From JAJRVH01 sp964505995 (lineage in GTDB: Bacteria > Pseudomonadota > Zetaproteobacteria > Mariprofundales > Mariprofundaceae): 44,392 nt of DNA. Where the stretch lies: NCBI GenBank assembly GCA_964505995.1, contig CAZDLB010000002.1, positions 1 through 44,392 of the forward strand. The letters are read 5' to 3'. The translations under genes and the position numbers were made by a program. The notes beneath the pieces were generated by a model. That model saw nothing but the letters and a program-made list of their open reading frames with translations, made no database searches and was not told the origin of the DNA. Positions 1-9,064 of the stretch are shown piece after piece (position 1 is the first letter of the stretch; the number at the start of each line of letters is the position of its first letter).

Positions 1-6
1 ACGAGG

Positions 7-426
7 TCATGCCCGGCGTGCATCATCGGCGAGGACGGTCACGACGATGTCGCGCTGGCTTCGGGGCCCGTCGAATTCGCAGAAGAAGATGTTCTGCCAG
101 CGTGACAGGCCGAGACGCCCGTCGATCAGCGGAATCTGCTCGGACGGGCCGACGATGCCCGATTTCAGATGCGCATCGCCATTGCCGTCCTGCGCGTCAT
201 GCAGCCAGACGCCTCTCGGAATCAGCTTGCCGAGCAGATGAATCACATCGGTCTGCACCGATTCATCCCAGTTCTCCTGGATCATGATCGCGGCGGTCGC
301 TCCCTGGGCATAGACCGAGACCAGTCCGTTGGCGATACCACTGGATGAAACGACCCGCTGCACCTGCGCGGTGATATCCACCAGCTGTTCGCGGCGCTCG
401 GTTGCAATATGAAGGATTTCGCGCAT
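7..426 (-). CDS. YjbQ/UPF0047 family protein
   Basis: A 139-residue protein of the YjbQ (UPF0047) family, small trimeric proteins some of which have a weak secondary thiamine-phosphate synthase activity; the main role is unsettled. The family signature is clear in the C-terminal half: GNGDAHLKSGIVGPS, then a DGRLGLSRWQNIFFCEFDGPR block. The segment usually written HTTAAL.INE reads GATAAIMIQEN here, so the first conserved His is a Gly, as I recall for one subfamily. The start ATG at 426 has a GGGAGGG ribosome site about 8 bases upstream. It is divergent from the DUF4230-like gene with only 87 bases between them, so both promoters must lie in that gap. The family call is firm; the function is not. 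Confidence 0.9.
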   Translation of the reverse strand: MREILHIATERREQLVDITAQVQRVVSSSGIANGLVSVYAQGATAAIMIQENWDESVQTDVIHLLGKLIPRGVWLHDAQDGNGDAHLKSGIVGPSEQIPLIDGRLGLSRWQNIFFCEFDGPRSQRDIVVTVLADDARRA

Positions 427-513
427 CCGTATTCCCTCCCGGTCGCATCAGACCAAGCCAAGCGGCGTGGCATGGATCACATTCTAGCGCCGCCGCCCTG
501 CTATCCTAGAAGC

Positions 514-1137
514 ATGTTTCGCTGGATGATGCGACTGCTGCTGTTCGCGCTGCTGGCCGTGCCGGTGGCCCTGATGATCTACAGCCCCTGGCAGAGCCGC
601 AGTGTCGTTTCGCAATTCAATGACCAGCTGCTGAAGATCGAGGCCGACGCTGCCATTCAGGCCGGTTTCGTGCAGACGATGCACGAACAGCAGTGGGGCA
701 GCCATGCCTTTGTGCACATCCTCGGCCTGACGCTGCCGCGCGGCATGACCGAGGCGCGGGTGCGGGCGCCGATCCGCGTCTATTACGGCGTGCGCCCGCA
801 ATCGCTGCATCCCCTGGGCTTCGAGAACGGTGTGCTTCGGCTGGCCGTGGACCGGGTCGAGGTACTGAACGTCGAAACCGATCTTGGAAAGATGGAGATC
901 GAGACGAAGGTCGGCTGGGCCCGGCTGGACGCGGTCAGCGGCGAGGAGGCGCGTCAGGCGGCCCGACGTGCCTTCGATCGCACGAAGCATCTGGCCGCCG
1001 GAAAGCTGCTGACGACGACCGATGTCAGCGAGCATGTGCGTGAGGCATTGCAGCAGTTCGCGCGCTCGATCGGCGAAATCCGGCGTGTGGAGATCACCCG
1101 CAGGGATATCCCGGCCGCAAGCGCAGCAAAGCCCTGA
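514..1137 (+). CDS. DUF4230-like membrane-anchored protein
   Basis: A 207-residue protein with one N-terminal hydrophobic segment (about residues 5-22, LLLFALLAVPVALMIY), then a soluble region probably outside the inner membrane. The middle contains short beta-rich stretches (RAPIRVYYGVRP, LAVDRVEVLNVETDLGKMEIET) and an amphipathic helical tail. This order resembles DUF4230 proteins, whose function is unknown, but the match is from memory of the pattern only. I chose the ATG at 514 because the membrane segment starts straight after it; the frame stays open upstream to 409 but that part has no protein-like character. It ends 16 bases before the convergent DUF4126 gene. Confidence 0.7.
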   Translation: MFRWMMRLLLFALLAVPVALMIYSPWQSRSVVSQFNDQLLKIEADAAIQAGFVQTMHEQQWGSHAFVHILGLTLPRGMTEARVRAPIRVYYGVRPQSLHPLGFENGVLRLAVDRVEVLNVETDLGKMEIETKVGWARLDAVSGEEARQAARRAFDRTKHLAAGKLLTTTDVSEHVREALQQFARSIGEIRRVEITRRDIPAASAAKP

Positions 1138-1153
1138 ATCCCGTTGCGCTCCG

Positions 1154-1894
1154 CTAGCTCCGGGTATCCGCGCTGTCCACGGGGTTTCGCGCGGAAGCCT
1201 CGGGCTCCGGCGCAGCCTTCGCCATCGGCGATTCGGAAGCCGTTTCATCGGCCATTGGGGAGCTGGATTTGCCGTCATAGTACGCCTGGCCGCCACCGAA
1301 CAGGCTTGCGATCCTGCGGAACAGCGCCTTGATGCCGCGCCAGATCTTCGGCAGCAGCCAGATCATCAGCACGATGAAGGCTGCGAGCAGCACCAGGAAA
1401 AGCAGCGGATGATGCAGCGCCGTCCACAACCCGGCGATGACGGCAATATCCTCGGCAATCGAGGCCGTCCAGTTGGAGAACGGCTCCGGCGAGGTATTGA
1501 TCAGCGCGCGGCTGCCGGCCTTCGTCGCATGCGTCGTCGCAGCCAGTCCCCCGCCGATGATGGCCGCGGCAAGTCCGACGGCCGGGGTCACATCGCCGAC
1601 GGCTCCGGCGGCCATCATCGCGCCGGCCGGGATGCGGATGAAGGTATGCAGCGTATCCCAGCCGGAATCCACGCCGGGAACCTTGTCGGCGAAGAATTCC
1701 ACGACATACATGACCCCGGCGGCCACAAGCACCAGCGGATCGCCGAGGATCTCAAGCCCGGGAGGCAGTGTGATGTTGCCGGTCGCCGACATCAGTCCGA
1801 GGGTCAGGATGGCGGCATACAGATTGATGCCGCTGGCCCAGGCTGCGCCCATCGTCAGGGCCAGTGTCGAGGCAATCTGATCAAGCTGTTCCAT
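1154..1894 (-). CDS. DUF4126 family membrane protein
   Basis: A 246-residue integral membrane protein. The N-terminal 180 residues fit DUF4126: an opening helix with SGINLYAAILTLGL, a glycine- and alanine-rich core (GGGLAATTHATKAGSRALINTSPEP is the most diagnostic stretch, about residues 115-137), and paired hydrophobic helices at about 150-180. A basic segment follows (KIWRGIKALFRR), then a roughly 50-residue low-complexity tail rich in Ser, Ala, Glu and Pro that is probably cytoplasmic and disordered. The function of DUF4126 is unknown. The start ATG at 1894 is preceded by an AAGGAG ribosome site. It lies downstream of gpmI on the same strand but is separated from it by 147 bases containing two hairpins, so it probably has its own promoter. 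Confidence 0.85.
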   Translation of the reverse strand: MEQLDQIASTLALTMGAAWASGINLYAAILTLGLMSATGNITLPPGLEILGDPLVLVAAGVMYVVEFFADKVPGVDSGWDTLHTFIRIPAGAMMAAGAVGDVTPAVGLAAAIIGGGLAATTHATKAGSRALINTSPEPFSNWTASIAEDIAVIAGLWTALHHPLLFLVLLAAFIVLMIWLLPKIWRGIKALFRRIASLFGGGQAYYDGKSSSPMADETASESPMAKAAPEPEASARNPVDSADTRS

Positions 1895-1979
1895 CGCTCA
1901 CTCCTTGGCTGCCGGTCGGCTCCGCTGTTCGCATCATTGCAGAATGGCGCGCACCGGGAAAGTGCAGAACGGGCGCGAC

Positions 1980-2016
1980 ATGGCGCAGACGATGCGCCAT
2001 CCATGCAAGCATGGAT
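1980..2016 (-). terminator. Tandem hairpins downstream of gpmI
   Basis: Two abutting stem-loops. ATGGCGC (1980-1986) pairs with GCGCCAT (1994-2000), and ATCCATGC (1999-2006) pairs with GCATGGAT (2009-2016) around a two-base loop. They sit 26 bases beyond the gpmI stop, where a terminator for the minus-strand MFS-gpmI operon is expected. There is no clear U-run, so intrinsic termination is only probable; mRNA 3'-end protection is an alternative. Confidence 0.5.
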
Positions 2017-2041
2017 GCCGCGGGGCCACCCGTGACAAATA

Positions 2042-3673
2042 TCAGCGAACGATCAGCGAGGGGTTCAGGTCCCCGGGAACCTCCAGGCCCATGATGTCGA
2101 ACAGCGTGGCCGCCAGATGCGAAAGTCCCGGCGTCGTCTGCACATCGTCATCCTCGCTCGGCTGACGGAGGCTGTAGCTGCCGTCATAGGCCGGATCGAA
2201 CAGGATGCAGGGCACCGGATTCGTCGAATGCTTCGTCGAGGCCTCGGTGGATCCGTCCTTGGTCCGGACCTGCATCTCCTCGGCATTGCCGTGATCGGCG
2301 GTGATCAGCGCGCAGCCGCCGACCTTTTCCAGCGCGTCCACGATGCGGCCCACGGCGCGATCCACGGCCTCGATCGCCGCAATCGCCGGCTCAAGCCGGC
2401 CGCAATGACCGACCATGTCGGCATTGGCAAAATTGATCAGCCCGAAGCCGTAACGCCCCGAGGCGATCAGCTCAACGGCCTTGTCGGCAATCTCGGGCGC
2501 CTTCATCTGCGGCGCATCGGCAAAGGAAACGCCCTGATCCGACGGAATCAGGATATAGTCCTCCATCGTCGCATCCAGCGGCTCGCGATAGCCGCCGTTG
2601 AAGAAGAAGGTCACATGCGGGTATTTCTGCGTCTCGGTCAGCCGGAACTGACGGATGCCGAGCTTCAGGATGCGCTTGCCGAACGGATTCTCGACATTCG
2701 TCGGCCCCATCAGTTGCAGATGCGGCAGATTGCGGTCCTCGTCATAGACCATCATGCCGGCATAGGTCACCCTGGGTCTCGCTCCGCGGTCAAAGCCGTC
2801 GAAATCGTCGAGCTCGAAGGCCTCGGTGATCTCGATGGCGCGGTCGCCGCGGAAGTTCATCATGATCACCGCATCTCCATCGGCCACGGCCCCCACCGGC
2901 CGGTCCCGATCGTCGACGATGACGAAGCCGGGCATGTCCTGATCCACGAGATCCGGCGTGACGGCGCGGAAATGCTCGACCGCCTGCATCATCGAGGCGA
3001 AACGATGCTCGCCGCTACCATGCACCATCAGATTCCAGCCGGCCTCAACCTTGCTCCAGTCGCGGTCGCGATCCATCGTGATGCGCTCACGCCCGCCGCC
3101 GGAGGCAAAGCGGTAGTCGAAGCCATCATTGCCGTTGATATAGGCAAAGGCCTCTTCAAGCATGCAGATGTATTTCTGGGCGCTCTGAATGCCGACATCG
3201 CGTCCGTCCAGCAGCGCATGCACGCGCAGCCTTTTGACCCCCTGCTCGAAGGCATGGTCGATGACGGCGCGGAAATGGTCGATATGCGAGTGGATATTGC
3301 CGTCGGACAACAGCCCCAGCAGATGCAGCGTATGCCCCGCCTTACCGATGCCGATCATCTTCTGCAGCGCCTCCGAGGCGAAGAAGGAGCCGTCCTCGAT
3401 GGCCTTCTTGATGCGCGTCGGCCCCTGATCGAGGATCATGCCCGCGCCCATCGTCAGATGCCCCACCTCGGAGCCACCCATGTCCTTGTCCGAGGGCAGA
3501 CCCACATAGGGCCCATGCGTCAGCAGTTGCGTATGGGCATAATCGCGCCAGAGGCGGTCAAACACCGGCGTATCGGCCTGCGCGATGGCATCCTCCGGGC
3601 CGCCGGAGCCGATGCCCCAGCCATCCATGACGATCAGCAATGCCGGCCGAACCGGAGCTCCTTTCCGTGACAT
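2042..3673 (-). CDS. gpmI: 2,3-bisphosphoglycerate-independent phosphoglycerate mutase
   Basis: A 543-residue cytosolic glycolytic enzyme interconverting 3-phosphoglycerate and 2-phosphoglycerate through a phosphoserine intermediate, with two Mn2+ ions and no 2,3-BPG cofactor. Key motifs of this alkaline-phosphatase-superfamily enzyme are present: metal-binding Asp17 in MDGWG, nucleophile Ser68 in GGSEVGH, the HALLDGRDV substrate loop, NFANADMVGHCG, and the metal-binding ADHGN near residue 470. Length is normal for the family. The start at 3673 is set by an AAGGAG ribosome site (about 3679-3684) and the onset of homology; the open frame runs on upstream but only as a shadow of the MFS gene. 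It follows the MFS gene by 10 bases, its ribosome site touching that gene's stop codon, so the two are co-transcribed and probably translationally coupled. Confidence 0.97.
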   Translation of the reverse strand: MSRKGAPVRPALLIVMDGWGIGSGGPEDAIAQADTPVFDRLWRDYAHTQLLTHGPYVGLPSDKDMGGSEVGHLTMGAGMILDQGPTRIKKAIEDGSFFASEALQKMIGIGKAGHTLHLLGLLSDGNIHSHIDHFRAVIDHAFEQGVKRLRVHALLDGRDVGIQSAQKYICMLEEAFAYINGNDGFDYRFASGGGRERITMDRDRDWSKVEAGWNLMVHGSGEHRFASMMQAVEHFRAVTPDLVDQDMPGFVIVDDRDRPVGAVADGDAVIMMNFRGDRAIEITEAFELDDFDGFDRGARPRVTYAGMMVYDEDRNLPHLQLMGPTNVENPFGKRILKLGIRQFRLTETQKYPHVTFFFNGGYREPLDATMEDYILIPSDQGVSFADAPQMKAPEIADKAVELIASGRYGFGLINFANADMVGHCGRLEPAIAAIEAVDRAVGRIVDALEKVGGCALITADHGNAEEMQVRTKDGSTEASTKHSTNPVPCILFDPAYDGSYSLRQPSEDDDVQTTPGLSHLAATLFDIMGLEVPGDLNPSLIVR

Positions 3674-3683
3674 GTCTTTCTCC

Positions 3684-5042
3684 TTAATCCGTCGCCTGGC
3701 CGCCCAGCGCCTGATCCAGCGCCGACTCATCCAGGTTCTTCTTATCCACCCGCAGGAAAACCGCGCCCTCCTCGGGCACGACCACGGCCTCATGCACGCC
3801 GGCAATCGCCAGCAGGCGCTGTTGCAGGGCCTGGGCATCCGCATCCGCATCCACATGACGCATCAGCGAGGATAACAGGACCGGGGGACGCATGCCGGCG
3901 GCCAGGAGAAGCCATGCGCCGGCCAGCAGCGCGGCACCGAAGAAGATGCCCTGCACCCCGTAATGCCCGTAACACCAGCCGCCGATTGCGCCTCCGAGAA
4001 AGGCTCCGAAGAACTGCGAGGTGGAATAGACGCCCATGGCCGTGCCCTTGGCATCGATCGGCGCCATGCGCGAGATCAGCGACGGCAGCGTCGCCTCCAG
4101 CACGTTGTAGGCCACGAAGAAAAGGAACAGGCCCGCGACCACCATCGTCAGCGTTTCATGAAAAACGCCGAGCATCAGGCAGGATGCGGCGATCAGGCCG
4201 ATGGCGGTGAGAAACACCTGCTTCATGCGCCCCTTCTTCTCGGCCATGATGATCAGCGGCACCATGAAACCCATGGCCACGACCAGCACCGGCAGATAGA
4301 CCCAGGGATGCTTCAGGGACGGGATGCCCAGATGATCGCGCAGCACGAATGGCAGGGCGATGAAAAGCGCCGTCATGATACCGTGCAGCAGCATGATGCC
4401 GGCATCCAGACGCAACAGCTGGCCATCGCTGAGGATGCGTCCGAACTCGGAAGGACGGGCCTCGACATCGCGATGCATGAAGGAATGTTCCGGATCCGGC
4501 ACGACCCGATAGAGCACGATGATGCTCAGCAGCGCAAACACCGCCGTGGCCCAGAAAATGCCCGGCACACCGATCCAGCCATCGAGCAGCGGACCGATGA
4601 TCAGCGCCACGGTAAAGGACATGCCGATCGTCATGCCGATCACCGCCATGGCCTTGCTGCGCACCTCCTCGCGCGTCAGATCGGCAAGCAGCGCCATCAT
4701 CGCCGCCGCAATCGCGCCGGCGCCCTGGAGCGCGCGCCCGAGGATCACGCCCCAGATCGAATCGGCCACGGCCGCAACCACGCTGCCGGCGGCAAAGATC
4801 AAGAGCCCCGCCAGGATCACCGGCTTGCGCCCGATGCGATCGGACAGCCAGCCAAACGGGATCTGCAGCATGGCCATCGTGAACCCGTAAGCGCCGAGCG
4901 CCAGACCGATCAACGTCGGTGTCACCCCTTTCAGGCCCTCGGCGTAGAGCGCGAAGACCGGCATGATCAGAAACAGCCCGAGCATGCGCAGGCCATAGAT
5001 GCCTGCAATGGCGAACACGCTGCGTTTCTCACGGACGTTCAT
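3684..5042 (-). CDS. YajR-like MFS transporter
   Basis: A 452-residue, 12-helix major facilitator superfamily transporter, probably a drug/proton-type exporter of the inner membrane. Motif A between helices 2 and 3 is complete (GWLSDRIGRKPVI, about residues 64-76). After helix 12 there is a soluble tail of about 70 residues (VDADADAQALQQRLLAIAGVHEAVVVPEEG, split here: a beta-alpha-beta pattern ending LRVDKK) that matches the ferredoxin-like C-terminal YAM domain of Escherichia coli YajR. The substrate is unknown. The ATG at 5042 has a strong AAGGAGGT site. It is the first gene of a two-gene unit with gpmI and diverges from the antiporter gene; the 200-base gap between them should hold both promoters. 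Confidence 0.9.
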   Translation of the reverse strand: MNVREKRSVFAIAGIYGLRMLGLFLIMPVFALYAEGLKGVTPTLIGLALGAYGFTMAMLQIPFGWLSDRIGRKPVILAGLLIFAAGSVVAAVADSIWGVILGRALQGAGAIAAAMMALLADLTREEVRSKAMAVIGMTIGMSFTVALIIGPLLDGWIGVPGIFWATAVFALLSIIVLYRVVPDPEHSFMHRDVEARPSEFGRILSDGQLLRLDAGIMLLHGIMTALFIALPFVLRDHLGIPSLKHPWVYLPVLVVAMGFMVPLIIMAEKKGRMKQVFLTAIGLIAASCLMLGVFHETLTMVVAGLFLFFVAYNVLEATLPSLISRMAPIDAKGTAMGVYSTSQFFGAFLGGAIGGWCYGHYGVQGIFFGAALLAGAWLLLAAGMRPPVLLSSLMRHVDADADAQALQQRLLAIAGVHEAVVVPEEGAVFLRVDKKNLDESALDQALGGQATD

Positions 5043-5242
5043 GCCTACCTCCTTTCGGCTTCGGAGCGGTCGCTGCGCTTGGCACTGCGATCCACCCCGG
5101 CGGCTGATGCGGCGCGCATGCTAGCACCCTGCCGGGCAACAACCTACCGCTTCCGCCAGGTTGAACCGGCCGCTCCGGCAGGACGGCATGCGCGGCCGAA
5201 AAGCGCTTGCCCGTACCCGTCGGCAAAGGCAGGCTCACCTCG

Positions 5243-7111
5243 ATGATGGTCGAATCCGCCAATCCGACAACCGCCTTTGTCATCGCCGTGCTGGTCGCGA
5301 TTTCGGCCCAGCTGATCGCCGGCAGGCTCCGTTTTCCACCGATTCTGCTGTGGCTGGTGGGCGGCATGGCGCTGGGCCCCTTCGGCCTGCACCTGATCAG
5401 CGTGGAAAGCGTCAAGCCCGCCCTGCACACGCTGGTCGAACTGGGGCTGGCCATCATCCTGTTCGAGGGCGGCCTGAACCTCAACCTGAAGGCCCTGCGC
5501 GAACACGGCTGGGTTGTCGGACGCCTCGTCCTCATCGGACCTGTCATCACCACAGCGCTGGGTGCAGCCGCCGCGCATGCCATCACCGGCATGGACTGGC
5601 CGCTGGCCCTGCTGTTTGGCGCGCTGGTTTCCGTCGGTGGTCCGACGGTCATTCTGCCCATCGTCCGCGAGATGCGGCTGGGCCGGACCCTGAATCATAT
5701 CCTCACGGGCGAAGCCATGCTCATCGATGTCATCGGCGCCATCCTCGCCATCGTCATGCTGCAGGTGGCGCTGACGCCGGAGATGCCGGTCAGCTATGTC
5801 ATTCAGGACATCTTCACGAAGGCCGCGGTCGGCGCCGCGATCGGCCTGGCCGGCGGCCGCCTGCTGGCCCTGATGCTCTCCGGTTCCTGGATCAGGGACT
5901 TCGAGCTGCGTTCGGTGCTGACCCTGGGCGGCGCATGGGGCTGCTTTCTGCTGGCCGACCACATCACCTCGCAGGCCGGGCTGCTGGCGATGCTGATGAT
6001 GGGCGCCACGCTGCAGCGCATGGATCTGCCGGATATTCAGAAACTGCGCCATTTCAAGGGCAGTCTGTCGATGCTGCTGATCTCGGTGCTGTTCGTGCTG
6101 CTGGCAGCGAGCCTGAACCTCGACATCGTGCGCATCTACCTGCCGCAGGGCCTGCTGATCTTTGCCATCCTCACCCTTATCGCACGCCCGCTGGTGGCCG
6201 CGCTGTCCTGTCTCGGAAGCAGGCTGAGCTGGCAGGAAACCGCCTATCTGGCCGGCATGGCGCCGCGCGGCGTCGTCGCCGCGGCGATCACGTCGCTGTT
6301 CGCGCTGATCCTGCAGGAGCAGGGCGTCGGCCAGTCCGGGATGCTGGTCGCGCTGGTCTATATCATCATCATTCTCTCGGTGCTGCTCTACAGCATGCTG
6401 GCCGGGCCACTGAAATCCTGGCTGAAGATCGCCGGCGGCGACGAACGCTCGGTGCTGATCATCGGCGGTGGCCAGATCGGCGCGGAAATCGGCCGGGCGC
6501 TTGGCGAGGACCGCGAGGTCCGCTTCCTGGACCTGAATGCCGAGGTCATCACGAACCTGCAGCGTTCCGGATTTCAGGCCGTACGCGGCAATGCGCTGGA
6601 CCCGCTTTACATGGAAATCGTGCATGCCGAGGAGATCGGCGCGGCCCTGATCATGACCGGCTCCTCCGACCACAACCTGCTGATCGCCCGGCTGGCGCGC
6701 GATGACTTCCATATCCCCGAGGTCTATGTGGCGCTACAGGAAGGCGATGAGGAAAAACATGCCAGCCTGATCAGGCAGTTGCAGCTGAAGCGGCTGTTCG
6801 CGAAGCCATACAAGTTCACCTACTGGAACGATCAGGCCTATCGCAAGCGCCTGATCTACGAAACCCGCAGGATCGAGCCGGATTCGCCGCTGATCGGTGT
6901 ACGCATGGTGGATGCCCGTATCCCGCACGGGGTCCAGCCGATTGCCATCATCCGCAATGAACAGAGCTTCATCCCGCATGATGATTTCCGCTTTCAGGCC
7001 GGCGATGAAATCAAGATGCTGATGCGGCCCGAACGCGTTCAGGACGGACAGCCGCTGATCCTGCCTCCGGCCAGCGACAAGAGCGGGGTATCGCTGCGCG
7101 CCGGCGCCTGA
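5243..7111 (+). CDS. CPA1-family cation:proton antiporter with TrkA/RCK tail
   Basis: A 622-residue inner-membrane protein. Residues 1 to about 395 form a multi-helix Na+/H+ exchanger (CPA1/NhaP-like) domain, with the conserved FEGGLNLNLKAL stretch near residue 80 and GGPTVILPIVREMRLG near residue 135. A soluble regulatory part follows: a TrkA-N/RCK Rossmann domain from about residue 402 (IIGGGQIGAEIGRAL, then LDLNAEV as the acidic end of the second strand) and a TrkA-C domain from about 545. It probably exchanges Na+ or K+ for H+ under nucleotide control. I start it at ATG 5243 (next codon is also ATG); a TTG at 5207 is in frame but adds no conserved residues. gluQRS follows after 5 bases, so the two are probably one transcript. 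Confidence 0.9.
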   Translation: MMVESANPTTAFVIAVLVAISAQLIAGRLRFPPILLWLVGGMALGPFGLHLISVESVKPALHTLVELGLAIILFEGGLNLNLKALREHGWVVGRLVLIGPVITTALGAAAAHAITGMDWPLALLFGALVSVGGPTVILPIVREMRLGRTLNHILTGEAMLIDVIGAILAIVMLQVALTPEMPVSYVIQDIFTKAAVGAAIGLAGGRLLALMLSGSWIRDFELRSVLTLGGAWGCFLLADHITSQAGLLAMLMMGATLQRMDLPDIQKLRHFKGSLSMLLISVLFVLLAASLNLDIVRIYLPQGLLIFAILTLIARPLVAALSCLGSRLSWQETAYLAGMAPRGVVAAAITSLFALILQEQGVGQSGMLVALVYIIIILSVLLYSMLAGPLKSWLKIAGGDERSVLIIGGGQIGAEIGRALGEDREVRFLDLNAEVITNLQRSGFQAVRGNALDPLYMEIVHAEEIGAALIMTGSSDHNLLIARLARDDFHIPEVYVALQEGDEEKHASLIRQLQLKRLFAKPYKFTYWNDQAYRKRLIYETRRIEPDSPLIGVRMVDARIPHGVQPIAIIRNEQSFIPHDDFRFQAGDEIKMLMRPERVQDGQPLILPPASDKSGVSLRAGA

Positions 7112-7116
7112 TTCCC

Positions 7117-8064
7117 ATGCCGAAGCCAGGCAGTCCCGACAGACTTCGGACCCGCTTCGCCCCGAGCCCGACCGGTCTGCTGCATGTCGGCAATGCCTAT
7201 TCGGCCCTGTGCTGCCAGGCCTGGGCCGAGGAACACCGGGGCGAATGCCTGCTGCGCATCGAGGATATCGACCACACCCGCTGCCGCGAGGACTATGTGA
7301 AGGCCATGCTCGAGGATCTCCGCTGGCTTGGATTCCGCTGGGCAGGGGAACCCGTCTTTCAGAGCCGGCGCCTGCCGCGCTATCGGCAGATGCTGGAGCG
7401 CCTGCGCCAGATGGGGCTCATCTACCCCTGTTTCTGCACCCGCCGCGAGATCCTTGAGGAACTGCGGCGCATCGGCAGCGCGCCGCACCATGACGACATC
7501 ATCACCTCCTACCCCGGCACCTGCCGCCGGCTGTCCGAAGATGACAGGCAGCAGCGGATGCAGGCACGCGAATTCGCCTGGCGGCTGGACTGCGCCAGGG
7601 CGCTCCAACGGGCCGATGTCGAACTGAGCTGGATGGATGAACATGGAAACCGCCATGCGCTTCTTCCGGATCAGGATGTCATCATTGCGCGCCGGGACAT
7701 CGGCGTCAGCTACCACCTGGCCACCGTCATCGATGATGCGGATCAGGGAATCACGCATATCATCCGTGGCGAGGACCTGAAGGACTCGCTGCCCATCCAT
7801 CGGTTGCTGCAGGTCCTGCTGGAGCTTCCGGAGCCCGTCTATATCCACCATCGCCTGGTCCGCGATGTCGAGGGGCGTCGCCTGGCCAAGCGCTCCGGCG
7901 CGACGACGCTGGCAGGCCTGCGCCATCTCGGCGTGAGCGCGGCGGCGCTCCGGCGCTTTCTGATGCAAAGCCCGGACCTGATCTGGCCGGACGTTGAAAA
8001 CGAGCCCGGATTCCTCAAGGCTTTGCTCGACGACGCCACGGACATCCTTGGCAGTCCGGCATGA
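7117..8064 (+). CDS. gluQ: Glutamyl-Q tRNA(Asp) synthetase
   Basis: A 315-residue paralogue of the glutamyl-tRNA synthetase catalytic core lacking the anticodon-binding domain. The family attaches glutamate to the queuosine base at the wobble position of tRNA(Asp). Visible motifs: the HIGH-type HVGN at 23-26 after FAPSPTG, the LRIEDID substrate strand, a zinc site CFC...YPGTC typical of GluQRS, and the KMSKS equivalent LAKRSG near residue 250. Length fits GluQRS (about 300) and not GltX (about 470). It starts 5 bases after the antiporter stop, without a strong ribosome site, which suggests coupling. It implies that the organism makes queuosine. Confidence 0.95.
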   Translation: MPKPGSPDRLRTRFAPSPTGLLHVGNAYSALCCQAWAEEHRGECLLRIEDIDHTRCREDYVKAMLEDLRWLGFRWAGEPVFQSRRLPRYRQMLERLRQMGLIYPCFCTRREILEELRRIGSAPHHDDIITSYPGTCRRLSEDDRQQRMQAREFAWRLDCARALQRADVELSWMDEHGNRHALLPDQDVIIARRDIGVSYHLATVIDDADQGITHIIRGEDLKDSLPIHRLLQVLLELPEPVYIHHRLVRDVEGRRLAKRSGATTLAGLRHLGVSAAALRRFLMQSPDLIWPDVENEPGFLKALLDDATDILGSPA

Positions 8065-8116
8065 ATCACGCATAGTTCGCTGTGTTTTATTTATTATACA
8101 CCCAGGACGATGTATT

Positions 8117-9055
8117 TTGACGACGATTCTCGACCTTATCGGCAACACCCCCATGGTTCAGCTGCAGCGCATCACGGCGCATCTGCCGGAGAACATCCGC
8201 ATTCATGCCAAGCTGGAGCGCTTCAACCCCGGGGGCTCGGTCAAGGACCGGCCGGCGATGTGGATGGTCCGCCAGGGCATCGCAGAGGGCCGGCTGACGC
8301 CGGATCGCATCATCCTGGACTCCACATCGGGCAACACCGGCATTGCGCTGGCGATGATCGGCGCAGCTCTTGGCTATCGCGTGCGTCTGGTCATGCCCGG
8401 CAATGTGTCCGATGAGCGCAAGCGCATCTGCCGCGCCTTCGGCGCCGATCTGATCTTTTCCGACCCGCTTGAGGGCTCCGACGGAGCCATCCTGATGGCG
8501 CGCGAGATCCATGAAGCGGATCCGGATCTGTATTTCAAGCCCGATCAGTACAACAACCCGAACAACCCGCTGGCGCATGAAGAGTCCACGGGGCCCGAAA
8601 TCTGGCGCGATACCGGAGGAATGGTCACGCATTTCGTCGCCTCGATCGGCACCTCGGGGACGCTGGTCGGGACGGGCCGTTATCTGAAACGGATGAATCC
8701 CGATATCCGGGTCATCGCCGCCGAGCCGGATTCGCCCTTCCATGGCATCGAGGGCCTGAAGCATATCGAATCCAGCATCGTGCCGGGCATCTACGATCCG
8801 GAAGTTTTCGATGAGAAGCTAGGCATAAGCACCGACGAGGCCTATGACCTGACGCAGAGGCTGGCTGCCGAGGAAGGCATTCTTTCCGGTCAGTCCTGCG
8901 GTTGCGCACTGGCCTGCGCGCTGAAAATCGCCGAGAGGCTGGCCGACGCCGGCGAAGCAGCCGAAATCGTCACGATCTTCCCCGACGGCGGCGAGAAATA
9001 CCTGAGCACGCCGGTTTTCGCCAGCGACCGGGTCGGTTTCGCCGAGGGAATCTGA
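8117..9055 (+). CDS. cysM: Cysteine synthase (CysM/CysK family)
   Basis: A 312-residue PLP enzyme making cysteine from O-acetylserine and sulfide (or thiosulfate for CysM). The PLP lysine is Lys43 in NPGGSVKDRPA; the substrate loop TSGNTGIAL and the phosphate-binding GTSGTLVGTGRYL stretch are present. I chose the TTG at 8117: the protein then begins TTILDLIGNTPMVQL exactly where the family begins, with AGGA about 9 bases upstream, and no in-frame ATG or GTG lies closer. The frame reads back to 7994 only by overlapping the end of gluQRS. CysM versus CysK cannot be settled by eye. It converges on hisS with 9 bases between the stop codons. Confidence 0.88.
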   Translation: MTTILDLIGNTPMVQLQRITAHLPENIRIHAKLERFNPGGSVKDRPAMWMVRQGIAEGRLTPDRIILDSTSGNTGIALAMIGAALGYRVRLVMPGNVSDERKRICRAFGADLIFSDPLEGSDGAILMAREIHEADPDLYFKPDQYNNPNNPLAHEESTGPEIWRDTGGMVTHFVASIGTSGTLVGTGRYLKRMNPDIRVIAAEPDSPFHGIEGLKHIESSIVPGIYDPEVFDEKLGISTDEAYDLTQRLAAEEGILSGQSCGCALACALKIAERLADAGEAAEIVTIFPDGGEKYLSTPVFASDRVGFAEGI

Positions 9056-9064
9056 AGCCGGGAA

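Noticed and set aside
2117..3670. 517-codon open frame on the plus strand opposite gpmI (and similar long antisense frames at 1022-2035, 5144-6712, 9128-10363, 10198-11550, 12486-14225).
   Set aside because: They mirror the codon pattern of real genes in G+C-rich DNA; compositions are His/Arg/Gln-rich, and the opposite strand holds proteins with clear family motifs.
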